From: Hyphomicrobiales bacterium
GTDB lineage: Bacteria; Pseudomonadota; Alphaproteobacteria; Rhizobiales; Beijerinckiaceae
Assembly: GCA_028290405.1 (NCBI GenBank)
Contig: JAQGJX010000145.1
Span: 1-64,000 of the forward strand
Length of the DNA: 64,000 bases
Direction: 5' to 3'
In this document: in pieces, positions 1 to 9,063 of the stretch
Layout: each line of letters begins with the position of its first letter
How positions within the stretch are numbered: position 1 is the first letter of the stretch
The notes under the pieces: model-generated
The model's input: the letters and a program-made list of their open reading frames with translations, nothing else
What the model was told of the DNA's origin: nothing
Databases searched by the model: none
Made by a program: the position numbers and the translations under genes

Positions 1-1454
1 TCGTCGAGGCTCGCGGCGTCAAGGTCGCTGCGCGGCGCGGGGCCCGGCGCATGCGGCGCGCGGCCGCTTCGTTGCGCATGGAACCAGAGCGCGTTGAGGG
101 CGCGGCATGTCTCCGGCAGGCCTTGCAGGAAGGGAAAGCCCACGGCGCTCTGCGCCGCCAGCGCGTCGGGGCCGAGCTGGTAGGTCATGCGCGCGAAGCC
201 CACGACGGGCTTGTCGGTCGCGTCGCGCATGACGCGCACGGCTTCGGCGTCCGGCCATGCTGCGAGCTTGCCGGGCAATTGGTTGGCCCACGCGATCATG
301 TCCACGTCGGCGTCGCGCGTGACCACGGCGCACAGCTCCGCCGCCTTGGCGAGGGTGGAGGGAATGCCTGCGTCCAGAGGGTTTTTCGGCTTGATGCCTT
401 CCTGCATGAAGGGTTGCAGCGCGACGTCGGTCTCGGGCGAAAACGCCGCCAGCGGCGTGTTCTCGGCCTCGACGTAATCATACAGGAGATCCACCGTGCC
501 GCCCGACGTGGTGACCCACCCGACCTTCGGGCCCTTGGGGGAGCGGCCGCACTGGAAGGCGAGCGTCGTCTCCACGAGATCGTCGAGCGTGCGGCAATTG
601 ACGACGCCATACCGGTCGCACATCGCCCGATAGGCCTCGTAATCCCCCGCGATCGCGCCCGTGTGGGAGGCGGCCGCCTGCGCGGAGAGCTGCGTCGCGC
701 CGGTCTTGACGGCGATGATGGGCTTGCGGGCTTCCAGCGCGCGGGCCGCCGCCTGCATGAAGGCTGCGGGACGGCGCACGCCCTCGATGAACAAAACGAT
801 CTGCCGCGTGGCTTCATCGTCCACGAGGAAGTTCACGTAATCGGCGAGATCGAGGTCAAGCTCGTTGCCGGACGACACGCAGTAGGAGAAACGCAGGCCC
901 CGCAGGCCTCCGGTGGTCATGAAGAACTGCAGCGTGCCGCCGGACTGGAAGACGCAGCCCACGGGGCCCGGCTCCATTTTCGCCAGCGCGGGGTTGGGAT
1001 AGGCGAACAGCTTTTCGCGGTAGCTCAGCGCGCCCATGCAATTGGGGCCGCTCACGCGCAGGCCCGTGCGCCGCACCAGCGCCCGCAGGGCCTCTCCGCG
1101 CGCGCGCGATTGCGCGCTGTCACCGTCCCCCACGCCGCCCGCATAGACGGTCGCGGACGCCACGCCGCGCGCGCACGCGTCCTCCAGCACGCCCAGCACC
1201 GCCGGCGCGGGGACGATCACGATGGCGTGGTCCACGGGCTCGGGCAGATCGCGCAGGCTCGCATAGGCCTTGCGGCCATAGACCTCGGCCTGGCGCGGAT
1301 TGACGAGTTGCACGACGCCCGGAAAACCCTGCGCCATCGTGGCTTCATAGATGTCGGTCGGCCAGCGCCCGCGCTCGGACGCGCCCACGAGCGCGATGGA
1401 CCGGGGCCGCAGGACGGCGGCTGCGGAACGGAAGGGCGACGACGGCTCGCTCAA
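1..1454 (-). CDS. NDP-forming acyl-CoA synthetase / CoA-binding family protein, C-terminal part truncated by window edge
   Basis: Minus-strand reading from TTG at 1454 (SEPSS...) preceded by GGAGGA; translation contains SIALVGASERGRWP and RTGLRVSGPNCMG typical of CoA-binding (ADP-forming acetyl-CoA synthetase) domains. Absent from the ORF track because it runs off the edge. Confidence 0.82.
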   Translation of the reverse strand, partial: MSEPSSPFRSAAAVLRPRSIALVGASERGRWPTDIYEATMAQGFPGVVQLVNPRQAEVYGRKAYASLRDLPEPVDHAIVIVPAPAVLGVLEDACARGVASATVYAGGVGDGDSAQSRARGEALRALVRRTGLRVSGPNCMGALSYREKLFAYPNPALAKMEPGPVGCVFQSGGTLQFFMTTGGLRGLRFSYCVSSGNELDLDLADYVNFLVDDEATRQIVLFIEGVRRPAAFMQAAARALEARKPIIAVKTGATQLSAQAAASHTGAIAGDYEAYRAMCDRYGVVNCRTLDDLVETTLAFQCGRSPKGPKVGWVTTSGGTVDLLYDYVEAENTPLAAFSPETDVALQPFMQEGIKPKNPLDAGIPSTLAKAAELCAVVTRDADVDMIAWANQLPGKLAAWPDAEAVRVMRDATDKPVVGFARMTYQLGPDALAAQSAVGFPFLQGLPETCRALNALWFHAQRSGRAPHAPGPAPRSDLDAASLD

Positions 1455-1592
1455 GCGCAATCCTCCGGAGGTCTTTTCTGGCCGCTCGGCGGCGGCCTTG
1501 CGGTGAATGTGTCGGCTGGCGCGGGCGGCGTCAACATTTGACAAGCTGGGCGCAAGAGGGAACATCGCGCCCACAATCCACGGGAGGAACAC

Positions 1593-2585
1593 ATGACGCA
1601 GACGCCCGCCGGCCGCGACGCCTTGCGCTTCATCGACGTGCATCACCATACGGTGCTGCCGGAATACCAGCAGGCGCTGGTGCGCTCGGGCGCAGCCGAT
1701 CCGTCACGGCCCATCCGCAAGAACGGCGATCCCGCGCAGGCGCTGGAGGCCATGGCGTCGCTGGGCATCGACGCGGCGATCATCAACCCGCTGTCGGTCG
1801 CGGGCGTGCACCACGGCGACGACGAGAACGCGCGCTACCTCTGCCGCTCGGTGAACGAATCGCTGGCGAAGTTCGTCTCGCACGCGCCCGCCCGCATGGG
1901 CTTTTTCGCCCCCATTCCGTTTCCGGACGTGGACGGCGCGCTGCGCGAAATGGAGCACGCGCTCGACCATCTGGGCGCGGACGGCCTCATCATGCTGACG
2001 AACCAGAACGACCGCTATATCGGCGACCCCGCTTACGAGGCGATCTACGCCGAGATGGACCGGCGCGGCGCGGTGGTCTTCGTGCATCCGGCGCGGCCCT
2101 CGTTCGTGGACGGCCTGAACCTGAAGCTCTGGGCGTCCGTCGTCGAATATCCGTTCGAGACGACGCGCATCGCCGCCAACCTCATCTACAACGGGTTCAT
2201 GAAGAAGTATCCGAAAATCAAGTGGATCCTGGCGCATGCGGGCGGCTGCCTGCCCTACCTGTCGCTGCGCCTGAAGCTGATGGAGGAGTCGGACGAATAC
2301 AAGCCGACCTTCGCGCAGCGCCATCCCGAAGGCGCGGGCCATTACGTCGACAAGTTCTATTACGACACCGCCATCGCGGGATCGCGCGCCGCCATGCTGG
2401 CTCTGCGCGAGGTCGCCGACATGGACAAGGTGATGTTCGGCTCGGACTGGCCGTACATCGACCGGCATTACGTCGAGGAGCAGAACGCCAGTCTGCTGAA
2501 CTTGCGCGACCGGGAGTTCGGCGCGGAGCTGTTCGCCAAGATCGAACGGGGCAACGCCGCAGCGCTGTTTCCGCGCTTTCGGTGA
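1593..2585 (+). CDS. Amidohydrolase family protein (ACMSD / decarboxylase-like metal-dependent hydrolase)
   Basis: FIDVHHHTVLPEY N-terminal metal motif, ILAHAGG and MFGSDWPY C-terminal motifs. Confidence 0.85.
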   Translation: MTQTPAGRDALRFIDVHHHTVLPEYQQALVRSGAADPSRPIRKNGDPAQALEAMASLGIDAAIINPLSVAGVHHGDDENARYLCRSVNESLAKFVSHAPARMGFFAPIPFPDVDGALREMEHALDHLGADGLIMLTNQNDRYIGDPAYEAIYAEMDRRGAVVFVHPARPSFVDGLNLKLWASVVEYPFETTRIAANLIYNGFMKKYPKIKWILAHAGGCLPYLSLRLKLMEESDEYKPTFAQRHPEGAGHYVDKFYYDTAIAGSRAAMLALREVADMDKVMFGSDWPYIDRHYVEEQNASLLNLRDREFGAELFAKIERGNAAALFPRFR

Positions 2586-2599
2586 GGACACGACGGGGC

Positions 2600-2623
2600 C
2601 CTTCTCCCGCTTGCGGGAGAAGG
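2600..2623. terminator. Perfect hairpin (CCTTCTCCCGC-TT-GCGGGAGAAGG) between convergent genes; dispersed repeat / bidirectional terminator candidate
   Basis: 11-bp perfect inverted repeat with 2-nt loop between convergent CDS ends; related copy at 7194-7222. Confidence 0.6.
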
Positions 2624-2657
2624 CTGCGTTGTTGAAGACGGCCTGCGCCGTCTTGGA

Positions 2658-3704
2658 TCACCTGCGCTCTTCGCGGTAGATCGCCAGCTTTTCCTGCGCG
2701 CTGCGGTCCGAGAAGGTGAAGAACACGGCGTCTTTCGACGCGCGCACCTTGCGCCAGACCCAGCTCGGCATGGCGACCACGTCGCCCTCGCCCACCGTGA
2801 AGGTCTTGTCGCCGGCTTCCACCTGCAGCTCGCCTTCGAGCAGGATGATCGTCTGGCCGTCGGTGGCGCGCAACTGCTTCGTCTCGAAGCCCTTGGGCAG
2901 GTGCGTGAGCCAGGCGGCGATGAGCGGCATCGGCCAGCCGCCGTCCGTGGGGTTCACGTAGCGCAGCGCATATCCAAGGTGCGCGTCCGGCGCCTCGGCG
3001 GCGGCGACCGCCATCAGCGCCTCGCGGCTGGCCTTGTACTTGTAGTTGAAGATCGGCGTGGTGGCGCCGAAGGGCGAGGAAGCGTTGAACGGGCGCATGT
3101 TGGCGCCCCAGCGCGCCTGGGATTCGCCAAGCTGGCGCTGCACCATCTGCATCCTGTCGTTCGAGTGCTCGCTGAAGGCGGTCTCGAAGAAGTTGATGAT
3201 GTGCAGGTCGAGGCCGTCGATCCAGATGACGGGCTTGTCGTTCTCCTGGCCGTGGTCATGCCAGGCCCAGTTGGGCGTGATGACGAAGTCGCCGCGCTCC
3301 ATCAGCGTGCGCTCGCCGGCGACCGCCGTGTAGCCCATGTTGCCTTCCAGCACGAGGCGCAGCGCCGACGCCGTGTGGCGGTGCGCGGCGGCGATTTCGC
3401 CCGGCAGGATGAGCTGCATGCCCGAATACATAGTGGCGGTGATGCGCGAACCGCCCGGCATGGAGGGGTTTTCGAACACCAGCACGCGGCGCTCGGCCTC
3501 TTCGGCGGTCAAAAGCTCGCCGGCCTCCATCAGCAGTTCCCGGCATTCGTTGAAGCGCCACACGTGCGGCACGAACTTGCTGGAAGGCTCCAGCGGCACA
3601 AGCCCCTTGAGGGCCTCCCACAGGGGGGACAGGTGCTTGGGGGCGATCTTGTCGTAAAACGTCTGGCGGTCCTTGGCGGGCGCGACGGCGGTTGCGGTCT
3701 GCAT
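2658..3704 (-). CDS. Gentisate 1,2-dioxygenase-like bicupin protein
   Basis: Bicupin; HRHTASALRLVLEG and NWAWHDHG...IWIDGLDLHIINFFE as in gentisate dioxygenases; start chosen at MQTATAVAP. Confidence 0.82.
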   Translation of the reverse strand: MQTATAVAPAKDRQTFYDKIAPKHLSPLWEALKGLVPLEPSSKFVPHVWRFNECRELLMEAGELLTAEEAERRVLVFENPSMPGGSRITATMYSGMQLILPGEIAAAHRHTASALRLVLEGNMGYTAVAGERTLMERGDFVITPNWAWHDHGQENDKPVIWIDGLDLHIINFFETAFSEHSNDRMQMVQRQLGESQARWGANMRPFNASSPFGATTPIFNYKYKASREALMAVAAAEAPDAHLGYALRYVNPTDGGWPMPLIAAWLTHLPKGFETKQLRATDGQTIILLEGELQVEAGDKTFTVGEGDVVAMPSWVWRKVRASKDAVFFTFSDRSAQEKLAIYREERR

Positions 3705-3788
3705 GATGCTGGCTCCTCGTCCTTCGAATTTCTGGTTCAACGATGTGCGATCGCGCGATCCGCCGCTACGAGGCAGATCAAGGCCCGA

Positions 3789-4577
3789 TCACACTTTTCC
3801 TTCGGCGCGCATGCGCCACATGTCCCAGGCGCGGTTCACCTGTCCGTCAATGACGCGCGTGGCCGTGCGGGTTTCGGCTTCCGACAGGCCTTCCACGGGC
3901 CCAAGGCGGCTCGCCTCCGACAGGACGCGCGCGTTCTGCTCAGTATAAACGGCGCGGAAGACCGCCTGTTTCACGCTGTTGCCAACAGCCGTGGAGCCAT
4001 GGCCGCGCATGAGGCAGACAGTCCCCTGCCCCAGGCACTCCGCGAGCGCGCGCCCGAGCTTGCGGTTCGTGATCAGAAGGTCGTTGTCGTCGCCGACGAC
4101 GTCGCGGATTTCGAACACCGGCGCGCACGTGCCGATGAAGGACCCCATGTGGGTGACGGCGCGAAACGGCACGCTGCGCACGAGGCCGAACGGCAGCACG
4201 GCCATGGAATGCGAATGCACGACCGCCATCACGTCCGGACGGGCGCGGAATATCTCCGAATGGATGAAGCGCTCGAGATAGACTGGGCGACCGGCGGCGT
4301 TGACGGGCTCGCCGTCGTCGCCAAATTCAACGATGTCCTGCTCCGTCACAAGCGCGGGCGCCATGTTGCGGGCCATGAGGAAACGGTCCGGCCGCTTGTC
4401 ATGGCGCACGCTCACGTGGCCGAACGCGTCCACCACGCCCTCGCGGAACAGGATGCGGTTGGCGATGACGAGATCGGCGATGAGCGCGGCGTCCGCCGCA
4501 GGGCCCGGAGCGCCCCGATCGACCGCGGGCGCCGCGACGCTCGCACCGTCCGCTGAACCATGCCCTGACGTGCACAT
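3789..4577 (-). CDS. Class II aldolase/adducin family protein
   Basis: NRILFREGVVDAFGHVSVRHDKRPDRFLMARNMAP, VVHSHSMAVLPF, MRGHGSTAVG; start at MCTSGHG with upstream GAGGGGAAG. Confidence 0.85.
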   Translation of the reverse strand: MCTSGHGSADGASVAAPAVDRGAPGPAADAALIADLVIANRILFREGVVDAFGHVSVRHDKRPDRFLMARNMAPALVTEQDIVEFGDDGEPVNAAGRPVYLERFIHSEIFRARPDVMAVVHSHSMAVLPFGLVRSVPFRAVTHMGSFIGTCAPVFEIRDVVGDDNDLLITNRKLGRALAECLGQGTVCLMRGHGSTAVGNSVKQAVFRAVYTEQNARVLSEASRLGPVEGLSEAETRTATRVIDGQVNRAWDMWRMRAEGKV

Positions 4578-4654
4578 AGCGCTTCCCCTCCTCGCGCCAA
4601 ACCAACGGCGCCCGACATTTGCGCGCATTATCGCGCCGGGCGTCGGAATGTCAA

Positions 4655-4671
4655 TATTCTCATTTTGTGAG
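4655..4671. promoter_or_regulatory. Perfect inverted repeat TTCTCA-TTTTG-TGAGAA in the aldolase/iclR divergent intergenic region, candidate regulator operator
   Basis: 17-bp palindrome in AT-rich intergenic segment between divergent genes, next to an IclR gene. Confidence 0.5.
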
Positions 4672-4775
4672 AAATGAATTTGACTTGAAATGATCGTGCT
4701 ATTACGCCATGGCTCGCTCGTCGCGGGCGCGCTGCGCTCCGCCGACCCGAAGGCGCTTGGGAGGGAGGGCGTGGG

Positions 4776-5555
4776 ATGGCTGGGTTTTCCCGCTTTCTCG
4801 CCGTGTTGAGGCTGTTCGACGAAACCGCGAGCGCGTGGACCGTGCCGGTGATGTCGGACGCGCTCGGCGTTCCCTCCAGCACCGTCTACCGCACGGTGCG
4901 CGACCTCGTGGCGGCGGGCTTTCTGGAGGCCGCCAACGACGGCGCCTATCGGCTCGGCCCCGCCTTCATCGAATACGACCGCCTGCTGCGCCTCACCGAC
5001 CCGCTGGTGGCGGCCGGGCGCGCGGCGCTGCACGAGGTGGTGCTGCAGGCGCGCACGCCTTGCGTGGCTCTGCTGTCGCGGCTCTACAACGACCAGGTGA
5101 TGTGCGTCGCCGACGAGGCCGCGCGCGAAACGCCCTTCCGCTCCAGCTACGAGCGCGGGCGCCCGATGCCGCTGGCGCAGGGCGCGACGTCGAAAGTCAT
5201 TCTCGCGCATCTGCCTGCGCGACAGCTCAACAAGCTCATCGGCGGCCCCAAGGATCCCCGAGCCGCCCAGCACGGGGCGCTGCGGCGCGAACTCGTCGAC
5301 ATCCGCAAGCGCGGGTATTGCTCCACCGCCAGCGAGATCGACCCAGGGCTGGCGGGCATCGCCGCGCCCGTCATCGTGCGCGAGGCGGGCATTGTCGCGA
5401 GCCTGAGCCTCGTGGCCAACGATTCCATGCTGGACGAGAGCCAGCGGCGCAGGCTGGTGCTGCTGGTCGTGTCGGCCGCGAGCCTCGTGACGGAAGCCCT
5501 GGCGCACACGCGCAACCCACCCTCCACGCAAGCACGTTCAAGACTGGTGCAATGA
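4776..5555 (+). CDS. IclR family transcriptional regulator
   Basis: N-terminal winged HTH (SDALGVPSSTVYRTVRDLVAAGFL) and IclR effector domain (STASEIDPGLAGIAAPV). Confidence 0.88.
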   Translation: MAGFSRFLAVLRLFDETASAWTVPVMSDALGVPSSTVYRTVRDLVAAGFLEAANDGAYRLGPAFIEYDRLLRLTDPLVAAGRAALHEVVLQARTPCVALLSRLYNDQVMCVADEAARETPFRSSYERGRPMPLAQGATSKVILAHLPARQLNKLIGGPKDPRAAQHGALRRELVDIRKRGYCSTASEIDPGLAGIAAPVIVREAGIVASLSLVANDSMLDESQRRRLVLLVVSAASLVTEALAHTRNPPSTQARSRLVQ

Positions 5556-7156
5556 TGATGTCTTACGATTGCGACGTCGCCGTCGTCGGCGCTGGCCCTA
5601 CGGGCCTCACACTCGCGAACCTGCTGGGCAAGGCGGGCGTGAACGTTGTGCTGGTCGAGCGCAACGAGCAGACCGTGCAGGCCCCGCGCGCGGTGTCCAT
5701 CGACGATGAATCGCTGAGAACCATGCAGGCGGCGGGACTTGTGGAGCAGGTGCTGGCGGACGTGGCCATCGACTACGGCTACCAGTACATCAGCACCGGC
5801 AACCAGGTGTTCGCGCAGGTGGAGCCAACCTCGCGCGAGTTCGGCTGGACCAAGCGCAACGCGTTCGACCAGCCCGTGCTGGAGGCGACCCTGCACAAGG
5901 GCCTGGCGCGTTATTCCAACGTTGCGCAATTGTTCGGCCACACGTTCGAGAACGTGAAGGAGGACGAGGACGGCGTGACGCTGCTTGTGCGCCAGCCCGA
6001 CGGCGCTGCGCGCACGATCACGGCGCGCTACGTCGCGGCGTGCGACGGCGCGCGCTCGCCGCTGCGCAAGATCATCGGCGCGCAGCTCACGGGCTCCACC
6101 TATCGCGAGCGTTGGCTGATCGTCGATCTGGCGCAAACCAACGAGCGCTTCCGCCTGACGCGCGTGCTGTGCAACCCGGCGCGGCCGACGATCTGCCTGC
6201 CCGGTCCCGACGGCAAGCGCCGCTACGAGTTCATGGTGCACAACGGCGAAAGCGACGAGGAGATCTCGGCGCCGGAAAAGGTGCGCGAGCTGATGGCGAT
6301 GTTCGGCCCGGACGCGGACGCGCCCGTGGTGCGCCGGCAGGTCTACACGTTCCATGCCCGCATGGCGGACAAGTGGAACACCAAGCGCATCTATCTTGGC
6401 GGCGACGCCGCGCACCTCACGCCGCCCTTCGCCGGGCAGGGCATGAACAGCGGCGTGCGCGACGCGCACAACCTTGCCTGGAAGCTCGCCTGCGTGGTGA
6501 AGGGCGAACTGGGCGCGGGCCTGCTCGACAGCTACCAGAAGGAGCGCGCGCCGCACGCATGGTCGCTGATCGAGCTTGCGGTCAACATCGGCAAGGTGAT
6601 GATGCCGACCTCGCGCCCGCAGGCCTTCCTGGTGCAGAGCGCCTTCAAGCTGATGCGCTTCATCCCTCCGCTGCACGCGTATTTCGCGCAGATGAAGTAC
6701 AAGCCGAAGCCCTTCTACAAGGCGGGCTTCCTGCTGGCGAACGACGGCGGCCTCAACGTGGTGGGCCGCATGCAGCCGCAGCCGACAGTCGAGCGGCTGG
6801 ACCGTTCGCGCGTGAAGCTCGACGAGCTGGCGGGCGACGGCTTCGCGCTGATCGCCTACGGGGAGAACGCGCAGGAGACGCTGGCCGCCTGCGCGGACGT
6901 CGACTTCGGCCTGCCGCGCCTCGCGCGCATCGCCATTAACCCGCACTACATGAACATCGATCGGCGCGCCGATCCATCGCTTGTCGCGGTGCGCGAAGTG
7001 GACGAATTGTTCGAAAACCGCCTGCCCAGGGGACGCGAAGCGCTGATCGTGATCCGGCCCGACCGCTACGCGGCGGCGGCGGCCGACGTGACGGATCGCG
7101 CGGGAATCGCGGGTTTCGCCGCACGTGTGCGCGAACTGGTGAAGAGCGCGAGCTGA
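5552..7156 (+). CDS. FAD-dependent monooxygenase, 3-(3-hydroxyphenyl)propionate hydroxylase (MhpA)-like
   Basis: CDVAVVGAGPTGLTLANLLG, YVAACDGARSPLRK, YLGGDAAHLTPPFAGQGMNSGVRDAHNLAWKL; ATGA overlap with iclR stop. Confidence 0.87.
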   Translation: MMMSYDCDVAVVGAGPTGLTLANLLGKAGVNVVLVERNEQTVQAPRAVSIDDESLRTMQAAGLVEQVLADVAIDYGYQYISTGNQVFAQVEPTSREFGWTKRNAFDQPVLEATLHKGLARYSNVAQLFGHTFENVKEDEDGVTLLVRQPDGAARTITARYVAACDGARSPLRKIIGAQLTGSTYRERWLIVDLAQTNERFRLTRVLCNPARPTICLPGPDGKRRYEFMVHNGESDEEISAPEKVRELMAMFGPDADAPVVRRQVYTFHARMADKWNTKRIYLGGDAAHLTPPFAGQGMNSGVRDAHNLAWKLACVVKGELGAGLLDSYQKERAPHAWSLIELAVNIGKVMMPTSRPQAFLVQSAFKLMRFIPPLHAYFAQMKYKPKPFYKAGFLLANDGGLNVVGRMQPQPTVERLDRSRVKLDELAGDGFALIAYGENAQETLAACADVDFGLPRLARIAINPHYMNIDRRADPSLVAVREVDELFENRLPRGREALIVIRPDRYAAAAADVTDRAGIAGFAARVRELVKSAS

Positions 7157-7193
7157 TCGGCCTTCGCCCTCATCCGTCATGCCTGCGGGGCGA

Positions 7194-7222
7194 CGCCTTC
7201 TCCCGTCGAGCGGGAGAAGGCG
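7194..7222. terminator. Perfect hairpin CGCCTTCTCCCG-TCGAG-CGGGAGAAGGCG between convergent genes (same family as 2600-2623)
   Basis: 12-bp perfect stem, 5-nt loop. Confidence 0.6.
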
Positions 7223-7228
7223 TCCCGC

Positions 7229-8116
7229 TTACTTCTCGTCGAAGTACAGGCGGCCGGGGTTCGTCACCAGCAGCTTCTGCTGCAGCTCGGGCTCGGGGGC
7301 GAAGAGCGGGATCAGGTCCACCAGATCGCCGTCGTTCGGCATCACCTTCACGTTCGGGTGCGGCCAGTCCGTGCCCCAGATGATGCGGTCGGGCGCCAGT
7401 TCGCAGATCTTGCGCGCGAACGGCACCGCGTCCGTAAAGGGGGGGCCCATGGTGGAGACGCGCTCGGAGCCGCAGACCTTCACCCAGCACTTCTCGTCGT
7501 CCTTGATGAGGTTGACGAGGCACTCGAAGGGCTTCTGGTCCATGCCGCCCGACGCCTGCACGCGGCCCATGTGGTCGATCGTGTAGATCACCGGCAGCTT
7601 GGCGAGCATCGGCGCGTATTCGGGCAGGTCGATCGCGTCGAAATGCACGTCCAGCGACCAGCCGAAGTTCTTGATGCGGTCCACCACGGTCTGGAGCACG
7701 CGCATGTCCGGCACGCCGCCCAGGTGCTTCACGAAATTGAAGCGGCAACCGCGGATGCCGCCCTCGTGCAGCTTCTCGATGTCCTTCTCCGAGAAGGTTT
7801 CGTCGATGTTGGCCACCGCCCGATAGGCGCCGTTGCTGGCCGCGATGGCGTCCAGCGCCACCTTGTTGTCGTTGCCGTAGCAGGACGCGTTGACGATGAC
7901 GGCGCGGGTGAGGCCCAGCTTGGCCTGCAGGGCGCGGAACTTGTCGAGCCCGGAATCGGGCGGCGTGTAGGAACGCCCGGCCGCGTAGGGATATTGCGCA
8001 GCGGGTCCGAAGATGTGGCAGTGCGCGTCCGTCGCGTTGTGCGGCAGCTTGAATTTCGGCGTCTTGGTGTTCGGGTCCGGCGGCGGAATCGTCGGCGTGA
8101 AATCCTGTGCGGTCAT
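7229..8116 (-). CDS. Amidohydrolase family protein, 2-pyrone-4,6-dicarboxylate lactonase (LigI)-like
   Basis: ATDAHCHIFGPAAQYPYA, YTIDHMGR, IIWGTDWPHPN. Confidence 0.8.
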   Translation of the reverse strand: MTAQDFTPTIPPPDPNTKTPKFKLPHNATDAHCHIFGPAAQYPYAAGRSYTPPDSGLDKFRALQAKLGLTRAVIVNASCYGNDNKVALDAIAASNGAYRAVANIDETFSEKDIEKLHEGGIRGCRFNFVKHLGGVPDMRVLQTVVDRIKNFGWSLDVHFDAIDLPEYAPMLAKLPVIYTIDHMGRVQASGGMDQKPFECLVNLIKDDEKCWVKVCGSERVSTMGPPFTDAVPFARKICELAPDRIIWGTDWPHPNVKVMPNDGDLVDLIPLFAPEPELQQKLLVTNPGRLYFDEK

Positions 8117-8931
8117 TTCTTGTCGGCTCCCCGTTGCTGCGCGTCCGCGATGGCCGAGCAGAGACCGGGATTCATTCCCAGGTCTTCCACCATCATGGCC
8201 GCTTCACGCATTTCGGCGGCCCGGCGAACGCCATGCTGACGTACACGACCACCCATCGTTTCGGCAAGCTGGCGGAAGTCGATGGAGGGGTAGCTGGCGT
8301 CCAGGCTGGCGAACACCTCGTCCTCCACGCCCCATTGCCGGGCGGCGGCGGCGCAGTCCACCATGATGGCCTCAAGGCCCTTGATGACGATGCTGCGGCA
8401 GAGCTTCATGGCCGACGCGCGGCCCGGCTCCGTGGTGACGGGCGTGACGTTCATCCCGAGCCCGTTGAGGATCGCGGCGGCCTCCTCGGCCGCAGGCCCG
8501 CCGGCGAGGATCGGCACCTTGATGCCCGGTCCGGGCACGGGCGCCATGACGGCGCCCTCCACGTACTTCGCGTGGGCTGCGTTCACCAGCGCGGCGGCGT
8601 TCTTCTTGGTGACCGGGGAGGCGGAGTTGATGTCGAAGAACATCTGCCCCTGATGCAGGTATCCGGCGGCCTGGCCGGCGACGTCCGCGACCGCGTTCGC
8701 CGTGACGGCGGAGATGACGATGCGGGCGTCGCGCGCCGCATCCGCCGCGCTCGAGGCCACGCGCACGCCCATGTCCTTTGCGGCGGCCTGCATGGCCGGG
8801 CCCTTCTGGGCATCGTCGAACAGCACGTCGTAGGCCGCCATGGCGACGCGGCCGCTGGCCAGCAGTTCGCGCGCGAAGATCTTGCCGACTTCGCCGAAAC
8901 CGATGATCGCGAGGGGTATGGTTTGGGTCAT
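8113..8931 (-). CDS. NAD(P)-dependent oxidoreductase, 6-phosphogluconate/3-hydroxyisobutyrate dehydrogenase-like (DUF1932 type)
   Basis: LAIIGFGEVGKIFARELL Rossmann; C-terminal helical domain; overlaps 7229-8116 gene by 4 nt. Confidence 0.78.
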   Translation of the reverse strand: MTQTIPLAIIGFGEVGKIFARELLASGRVAMAAYDVLFDDAQKGPAMQAAAKDMGVRVASSAADAARDARIVISAVTANAVADVAGQAAGYLHQGQMFFDINSASPVTKKNAAALVNAAHAKYVEGAVMAPVPGPGIKVPILAGGPAAEEAAAILNGLGMNVTPVTTEPGRASAMKLCRSIVIKGLEAIMVDCAAAARQWGVEDEVFASLDASYPSIDFRQLAETMGGRVRQHGVRRAAEMREAAMMVEDLGMNPGLCSAIADAQQRGADKK

Positions 8932-9063
8932 GGGAACTCCCGATGCGGATTTCGCCCCTTCTACGACGCTCCGAGGGCTTCGTCACGCCTTCGCGCTCGA
9001 CCGCGGCCGAGGCGAACGTTTATGGTGCGCGCCGCAACGGTCAGGGACGTCAGGGGACGGGTC

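Noticed and set aside
51-1541. 496-aa plus-strand ORF
   Set aside because: Antisense to the convincing minus-strand acyl-CoA synthetase frame.
5147-7180. 677-aa minus-strand ORF
   Set aside because: Antisense to iclR and the FAD hydroxylase; shadow ORF.
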